This document shows, piece after piece, positions 14,378 through 17,757 of a stretch of DNA of 17,757 bases. This stretch comes from an uncultured Flavobacterium sp. (lineage in GTDB: Bacteria > Bacteroidota > Bacteroidia > Flavobacteriales > Flavobacteriaceae), in assembly GCF_946479975.1 (NCBI RefSeq), contig NZ_CAMLIX010000097.1, positions 1 through 17,757 of the forward strand. The letters run 5' to 3'. Below the pieces are notes generated by a model. The model saw only the letters and a list, made by a program, of their open reading frames with translations. It was not told the origin of the DNA and did no database searches. Every line of letters starts with the position of its first letter. Position 1 is the stretch's first letter. Position numbers and translations under genes: made by a program.

Positions 14378-15700
14378 TTATATTTTAGAAAGATTGAATG
14401 ATTGTGATAATTGTCCTGATACTGAAAGTAATTCGTAATATTTTTGAATTATGTTAGCCTTAGATACAGCTGTATTGATTTTTGCACTTAAATTTTCGAC
14501 ATCTGCTTCAACTAAATCATTAGTGTCTGCCAGACCATTGTCGAATTTATCTTTTACAAGCCTGTAGTTTTCAGTAGCTTGCTGAAGCGCTTCGTCGTAA
14601 ACCACACTTTGGTTAATGGCTAAGTCATAATCTTCAAGAGATTTTTGAACTTCAACCTTAATACGGTCTGTCATAATAGCTTCCGTATTTTTTACTTCCA
14701 AAGCTCTGCTTTCAGCTTCTTTTACGTGTGCACTGTTTTTTATAATTCCAGATAAATCATAAGATAAACCTAAACCAAAATTCATTGCATATTTTACAGT
14801 AATAATATCTTTAAGGTCTAAGGCAGTATAACCTCCAAGTAATGAAAGAGTAGGATAATAAGCTGCTTTTGCAATTCTAATATTTGCTTCAGAAGCTTTA
14901 GATTGCAAACGAATTGCTTCTAAATCTTTTCTGCTTTCAAGTGCCAATGCATCTGTAGTTGGAGCATTGTTTGTTTTTAAATTAAAGAAATCATCTTCAT
15001 TAACTTGAAGCTTAGTTTCTGGAGCTAATTTAAGAAGAGTCGTTAGATAAAAATTGATGTTGTTTAAGTTGTTAGTAGCTTCATCAATAGATAATTGTGT
15101 TTTTGAAACTAATAACTGCGCTTTCAATAAATCATTTCTCGGAATAATTCCGTTTTTCTCTAATTCAATAAAATCAGTAACACGTTGCTTAGCACTTTTT
15201 TGATTTTCGTTTAAAACGTCCAAAGTTTTTTGCGCTTTGTATAATGCAGTATAATACGTAATTACTCTTAAAGCAACATCTTCTTTTGTTTTTGCAGCGT
15301 TTGCCGTTTCAGCTTCGTATAAATTACCGTAAGCATCGATGCTGCTCTGAATTTTAAAACCTGCAAAAATTGGCAGGCTTAAATTTGCCATTCCAAGCAT
15401 TGCACGATCTGGAGAAGCAAGAGAGGCGGTACTTTCACCTTCGTTGTGCATGTCGATCGAAGCTTTTGTAAGGCGCTGATACTGTCCAGAAATTTTAAGA
15501 TCCGGATACTGATTGTTTTTTACGGCTTTTAACTCGTATTTTTTTGTGTTTACCTTAGTGTTGGCAAGCGTAACCTCGTTACTCTTTTCCCAAGCCATTT
15601 TTACGGCTTCATCTAAAGTTAAACTTGTTTTTTCTTGTGCTTCTATTGAAGTTATTCCGATAAAGAATACTCCAAAGAACATTAATTGACTAATTTTCAT
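14378..15700 (-). CDS. TolC-family outer-membrane efflux protein
   Basis: Outer-membrane exit channel of the pump, 440 residues, made of two outer-membrane-efflux repeats. A signal peptide is present (MKISQLMFFGVFFIGITSIEAQ). The protein is dominated by long helices with the expected markers: LTLDEAVKMAWEKSNEVTLA at the start of repeat 1, LKISGQYQRLTKAS (strand), ANLSLPIFAGFKIQSSIDAY, then repeat 2 with IAKAAYYPTLSLLGGYTAL and NFGLGLSYDLSG. ATG 15700 is chosen because it begins the signal peptide directly; a TTG six bases upstream is unlikely. Its start overlaps the end of the tetR gene by 11 bases. Confidence 0.95.
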   Translation of the reverse strand: MKISQLMFFGVFFIGITSIEAQEKTSLTLDEAVKMAWEKSNEVTLANTKVNTKKYELKAVKNNQYPDLKISGQYQRLTKASIDMHNEGESTASLASPDRAMLGMANLSLPIFAGFKIQSSIDAYGNLYEAETANAAKTKEDVALRVITYYTALYKAQKTLDVLNENQKSAKQRVTDFIELEKNGIIPRNDLLKAQLLVSKTQLSIDEATNNLNNINFYLTTLLKLAPETKLQVNEDDFFNLKTNNAPTTDALALESRKDLEAIRLQSKASEANIRIAKAAYYPTLSLLGGYTALDLKDIITVKYAMNFGLGLSYDLSGIIKNSAHVKEAESRALEVKNTEAIMTDRIKVEVQKSLEDYDLAINQSVVYDEALQQATENYRLVKDKFDNGLADTNDLVEADVENLSAKINTAVSKANIIQKYYELLSVSGQLSQSFNLSKI

Positions 15701-16319
15701 AAACAAGTAGCGCTTTTATAGTTTGTTGAATGTGCTTTGTAAGATCGTTTTTAATGTAATTGTTAAACGTTTCTTCTGTTTTTAAATCCAGTAATTCTTC
15801 GAAGAAAGAGCGATTCATGTGAAAGTGAAAAAAGGTTCCAATAATCGTTGGCGTAATAAGTTGGATATTAATATCTTTTCTAAAAACTCCCTGATCCTGA
15901 CCCTGATTGATAATACTTTCTACAGATTTTAAATTTCCTTTTTTAAGATCTGTAAAAGCTTGCAGGCTTTTTTCTCTTTTTGTGTTGTTTAATTCAAAAT
16001 GCAAAACCCTGTAAATCCCTTTGTTAAGGCAGATTCTCGTAATGTAAATTTCGATTAATTTATTGACTTTTTCAAGAGGTTCAAGATTTTCCTTCAATAA
16101 ATTTTCGAGCTGCAGTTTTAGATCAACAGTTTTGTGCATAATCAAAGCTTCCAGAAGCTTTTCTTTTGAACCAAAATAATACGAAACCATGGCAATATTA
16201 ATTTTTGCCTCTTTGGAAATGTCCCGTATCGACGTGCCCTCAAATCCTTTCTCAGAAAACAGCTTCTCAGCTACGTTAAGAATCTGAATTTTTTTGTCGT
16301 TTAATTCGATGTTTGACAT
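15690..16319 (-). CDS. TetR/AcrR-family transcriptional repressor of the efflux operon
   Basis: DNA-binding repressor, 209 residues. The N-terminal TetR domain has LNVAEKLFSEKGFEGTSIRDISKEAKINIAMVSYYFGSKEKLLEALI split over residues about 12-58; the recognition helix lies around INIAMVSYYF. The C-terminal ligand-binding part is not conserved, as usual, so the inducer is unknown. ATG 16319 is chosen because the preceding TTG-started extension (eight residues) crosses the likely transcription start. The gene is first in the operon and overlaps the TolC-like gene. Two perfect palindromes overlap its promoter (16346-16378), which indicates autorepression and hence control of the whole efflux operon. 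Confidence 0.94.
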   Translation of the reverse strand: MSNIELNDKKIQILNVAEKLFSEKGFEGTSIRDISKEAKINIAMVSYYFGSKEKLLEALIMHKTVDLKLQLENLLKENLEPLEKVNKLIEIYITRICLNKGIYRVLHFELNNTKREKSLQAFTDLKKGNLKSVESIINQGQDQGVFRKDINIQLITPTIIGTFFHFHMNRSFFEELLDLKTEETFNNYIKNDLTKHIQQTIKALLVYEN

Positions 16320-16340
16320 GATAGTGTTTCTAATCGAATG

Positions 16341-16370
16341 CAAAATTAAACACTTGTTTAATTTAAACAG
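16341..16370 (-). promoter_or_regulatory. Promoter of the tetR-efflux operon
   Basis: On the minus strand TAATTTTG (16348-16341) fits the Bacteroidota -7 consensus TAnnTTTG and is followed by CA. CTG at 16370-16368, one base off TTG, lies exactly 19 bases upstream as the -33 box. A start near 16335 leaves a leader of about 16 bases before ATG 16319. Confidence 0.7.
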
Positions 16371-16378
16371 TTGTTTAA
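16346..16378. promoter_or_regulatory. Tandem TetR operators
   Basis: Two perfect inverted repeats, TTAAACA-CT-TGTTTAA (16346-16361) and TTAAACA-GT-TGTTTAA (16363-16378), with identical 7-base arms and centres 17 bases apart. The first covers part of the -7 box and the spacer, the second covers the -33 region. Identical arms with a differing central base, placed over the promoter of a tetR gene, are typical of TetR-family operators binding two dimers. Confidence 0.85.
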
Positions 16379-16450
16379 TTTTATTTTAACATAATATTAA
16401 CATAAAACGCTTTCGATAATTTTGATTCTCAAACTTGCTTATAAATTAAA

Positions 16451-16480
16451 AAAAGCCTGAAAAGTTAGGACTTTAAGGCT
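16451..16480 (-). terminator. Intrinsic terminator downstream of the toxin-antitoxin remnant
   Basis: On the minus strand AGCCTTAAAGT pairs imperfectly with ACTTTTCAGGCT around a short loop and runs straight into TTTTTTTAATT. It lies about 145 bases after the end of the toxin remnant. Confidence 0.6.
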
Positions 16481-16492
16481 CTTTTCACAATC

Positions 16493-16530
16493 TTGTCATT
16501 CCGAGAAGGAGGAATCTTCGCAAGTAACTC
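16493..16530. repeat. Probable dispersed repeat (TTGTCATTCCGAGAAGGAGG type)
   Basis: The stretch TTGTCATTCCGAGAAGGAGG followed by AATCTTCGCAAG is richer in G+C than its surroundings. From memory it resembles a non-coding repeat common in Flavobacterium genomes. There is only one copy in this window, so the repeat call rests on recollection. Confidence 0.4.
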
Positions 16531-16625
16531 TGTTATTTATTTAAGTTTTTTAATTTTAATTTTTTGACACTAAATGAGATAAATAAAATTAAGAATACAC
16601 AATACCGTAAAGCTTCATTTCAAAT

Positions 16626-16729
16626 TTATTTGTCTAATTTTATTTTGATAGGATTTGTCTTGTGTCAAATACATTGGTGACATAAACAACATTTTTATAT
16701 TCATCAATCCAGTAAATAGTTAATCCCAT
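16626..16729 (-). pseudogene. Collapsed ParE/RelE-family toxin gene
   Basis: An ATG at 16729 overlaps the antitoxin stop, as expected for a toxin start. The frame reads MGLTIYWIDEYKNVVYV then TNVFDTRQILSK and stops at 16640, only 29 residues. ParE-type toxins of this group start with an M-x-L-x-x-YW segment and end with YWIDE...YV..VFDTRQNP.K, so the start seems to be joined directly to the end, with about 65-70 central residues missing. A second lesion follows: restoring one A after ACACAAGACAAA would give DTRQ-NPIKIKLDK with a stop at 16626, matching the expected NP.K ending. The fragment cannot be an active toxin. Confidence 0.7.
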
Positions 16730-16962
16730 TTTTGAATTCTTGATTTTAGATCTTTAGCTACAGTAGTTCGACCTTGAGCAACGTCATTTACAGATTGGTC
16801 AATTTCGTTATTAAATTGATCCAAACTCATCGGCTTCATTTCCAAATCTAATAATTGTACTTTTTGCTCATGAAGCAATTTTTCTAGCTGATCGACTATT
16901 TCTTCATTCTGTAATCTAAGAAATTCTTGTACAAATGATATTTTACGAGCTTCTAAATCCAT
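16720..16962 (-). CDS. Antitoxin-like small protein, now without its toxin
   Basis: Small, charged, helical protein of 80 residues (MDLEARKISFVQEFLRLQNE..., ending DLKSRIQKWD). It has the pattern of antitoxins paired with ParE/RelE toxins in Bacteroidota: an N-terminal SFVQEFLRLQNEE helix, followed by an extended, acidic C-terminal segment (KPMSLDQFNNEIDQSVND) that in such systems wraps the toxin. The adjacent toxin gene is a remnant, so this is an orphan antitoxin that still has an open frame. It may persist by neutrality, by neutralising related toxins, or by repressing its own promoter. The family is assigned from pattern and neighbour only. Confidence 0.75.
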   Translation of the reverse strand: MDLEARKISFVQEFLRLQNEEIVDQLEKLLHEQKVQLLDLEMKPMSLDQFNNEIDQSVNDVAQGRTTVAKDLKSRIQKWD

Positions 16963-16978
16963 AGTAATTGATTCTATT

Positions 16979-16986
16979 CAAAGGTA
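16979..16986 (-). promoter_or_regulatory. Possible -7 box of the antitoxin gene
   Basis: On the minus strand TACCTTTG matches TAnnTTTG, 16 bases before the ATG of the antitoxin gene. No TTG is at the usual -33 distance. Confidence 0.4.
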
Positions 16987-17031
16987 TAAAATATTTGAAA
17001 AGGTTATGTTTACAGATTCTTAAAATAAAAA

Positions 17032-17062
17032 ACGGTATTTAAATTTGTTTTTTAAATACCGT
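17032..17062 (-). terminator. Intrinsic terminator of the trp operon
   Basis: ACGGTATTTAAA (17032-17043) and TTTAAATACCGT (17051-17062) form a perfect 12-bp stem around a 7-base loop, followed on the minus strand by TTTTTTATTTT. It lies 24 bases after the trpA stop. Confidence 0.85.
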
Positions 17063-17086
17063 CCATTCATTTTTAATATAAATTAT

Positions 17087-17757
17087 CTATCGAATCTCCC
17101 CAACAAATTCAGCAATTTTCCAACTTCCGCTTTCGCTTAAATGTTTAATAAAAGCACTTCCAATAATAGCGCCTTTTGCATGTTTTGTTGCTTGATTGAA
17201 TGTTTCTTTGTTTGAAATTCCGAAACCAATAATTTGTGGATTTTTTAAATTCATGTTTGAAATTCTTTCGAAATAATCTTCCTGAACGTTTCCAAAACCA
17301 TTTTGAGATCCTGTAACACTTGCAGAACTTACCATATAAATAAATCCGTTTGAAACGCTGTCAATAAAACGAATTCTTTCGTCTGAAGTTTGCGGCGTAA
17401 TCAAAAAGACATTGATTAAGCCGTACTTTTCAAAAATTGCTTTGTATTCGTCTGCGTAAACGTCAACGGGAAGATCTGGAATAATTAAACCGTCAATTCC
17501 AATTTCGGCACATTTCTGGCAGAAAGCTTCAACTCCGTATTGCAACATCGGGTTGAAATATCCCATAATAATTAATGGAATTTTTACGCTTTCGCGGATG
17601 TTTTTCAGCTGATCGAAAAGAATTTGAGTCGTCATTCCGTTATGAAGTGCCTGCGTCGAACTTGCCTGAATTGTTGGCCCGTCTGCCAAAGGATCACTAA
17701 ATGGAAGACCAATTTCAATTAAATCAACGCCGTTTTTTTCTAAATCCTGAATAATCT
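17087..17757 (-). CDS. trpA: Tryptophan synthase alpha chain, N-terminus outside window
   Basis: TIM-barrel subunit that cleaves indole-3-glycerol phosphate to indole and glyceraldehyde 3-phosphate, passing indole to TrpB. The frame is open to the right edge of the window; about 222 residues are visible, and some 25-35 N-terminal residues are missing. The segment LIEIGLPFSDPLADGPTIQ carries both catalytic residues (equivalents of Glu49 and Asp60 of the E. coli enzyme). Other markers are MGYFNPMLQYGVEAF, GIDGLIIPDLPVD, FLITPQTSDERI, YMVSSASVTG and the phosphate-binding GFGISN and GAIIGSAFIKHL. It is the last gene of its transcript, followed by a strong terminator. The other trp genes would lie to the right of the window. 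Confidence 0.97.
   Translation of the reverse strand, partial: IIQDLEKNGVDLIEIGLPFSDPLADGPTIQASSTQALHNGMTTQILFDQLKNIRESVKIPLIIMGYFNPMLQYGVEAFCQKCAEIGIDGLIIPDLPVDVYADEYKAIFEKYGLINVFLITPQTSDERIRFIDSVSNGFIYMVSSASVTGSQNGFGNVQEDYFERISNMNLKNPQIIGFGISNKETFNQATKHAKGAIIGSAFIKHLSESGSWKIAEFVGEIR

Larger units (their letters stand above)
16379..16625. other. Gene-free interval between the tetR promoter and the toxin remnant
   Basis: No ORF with protein-like composition was found on either strand. The interval holds a minus-strand terminator (16451-16480), a dispersed-repeat-like stretch (16493-16530) and very AT-rich sequence. Confidence 0.6.

Noticed and set aside
16320..16343. TTG-started extension of the TetR protein
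   Set aside because: It would begin at about the -7 box and operator region, and the HTH domain aligns well from ATG 16319.
16640..16729. A genuine 29-residue small protein
   Set aside because: Its sequence matches the two ends of a ParE-type toxin, and a one-base correction restores the expected C-terminus, so decay is the simpler reading.

Overview
The window is AT-rich chromosomal DNA from a Bacteroidota member, most likely Flavobacterium or a close relative. The evidence is a TonB-dependent receptor with an N-terminal carboxypeptidase-regulatory-like domain, DUF2141 and 2TM-domain proteins, a LytS/LytTR pair, few visible Shine-Dalgarno sites, and promoter-like TAnnTTTG boxes of the Bacteroidota type. 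The genus is inferred from protein style only.

Left part (1-6972, all + strand): the end of a TonB-dependent receptor gene, then a co-oriented run of DUF2141 protein, a TPR-like exported protein, a LytS-type histidine kinase fused at its C-terminus to a 2TM domain, three stand-alone 2TM proteins, a fourth 2TM gene broken by one in-frame TAA, and a LytTR response regulator. The genes from the kinase onward overlap or sit a few to tens of bases apart. They look like one membrane signalling operon built round a five-fold amplified 2TM module of unknown function.

Middle (6973-11690): two intergenic stretches carry a family of palindromic elements (a GTAG tetranucleotide 5' of a GGATTTCAATCC-like hairpin, usually with a second hairpin whose arms covary between copies), plus two strong bidirectional terminators. 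Between them lie a minus-strand unit (GxxExxY protein, CCA-adding enzyme/poly(A) polymerase, heme A synthase) and plus-strand yaaA. The GxxExxY gene sits between direct copies of a GCCACGAATTCA-type repeat. That repeat also supplies the only plausible start codon (GTG) of the cca gene.

Right part (11691-16378, minus): a tetR-tolC-emrA-emrB type tripartite drug-efflux operon. Two perfect 16-bp palindromes overlap the tetR promoter, so the operon is very probably self-repressed by its TetR protein. Upstream of it lies a degenerate toxin-antitoxin locus: an intact small antitoxin gene followed by a ParE/RelE toxin reduced to its two ends, with a frameshift. The window closes with the 3' part of trpA and its terminator.

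No rRNA, tRNA, CRISPR array, transposase or phage gene was seen. The least described items are the 2TM-kinase operon, the covarying GTAG-hairpin elements, the repeat-flanked GxxExxY gene and the collapsed toxin gene.
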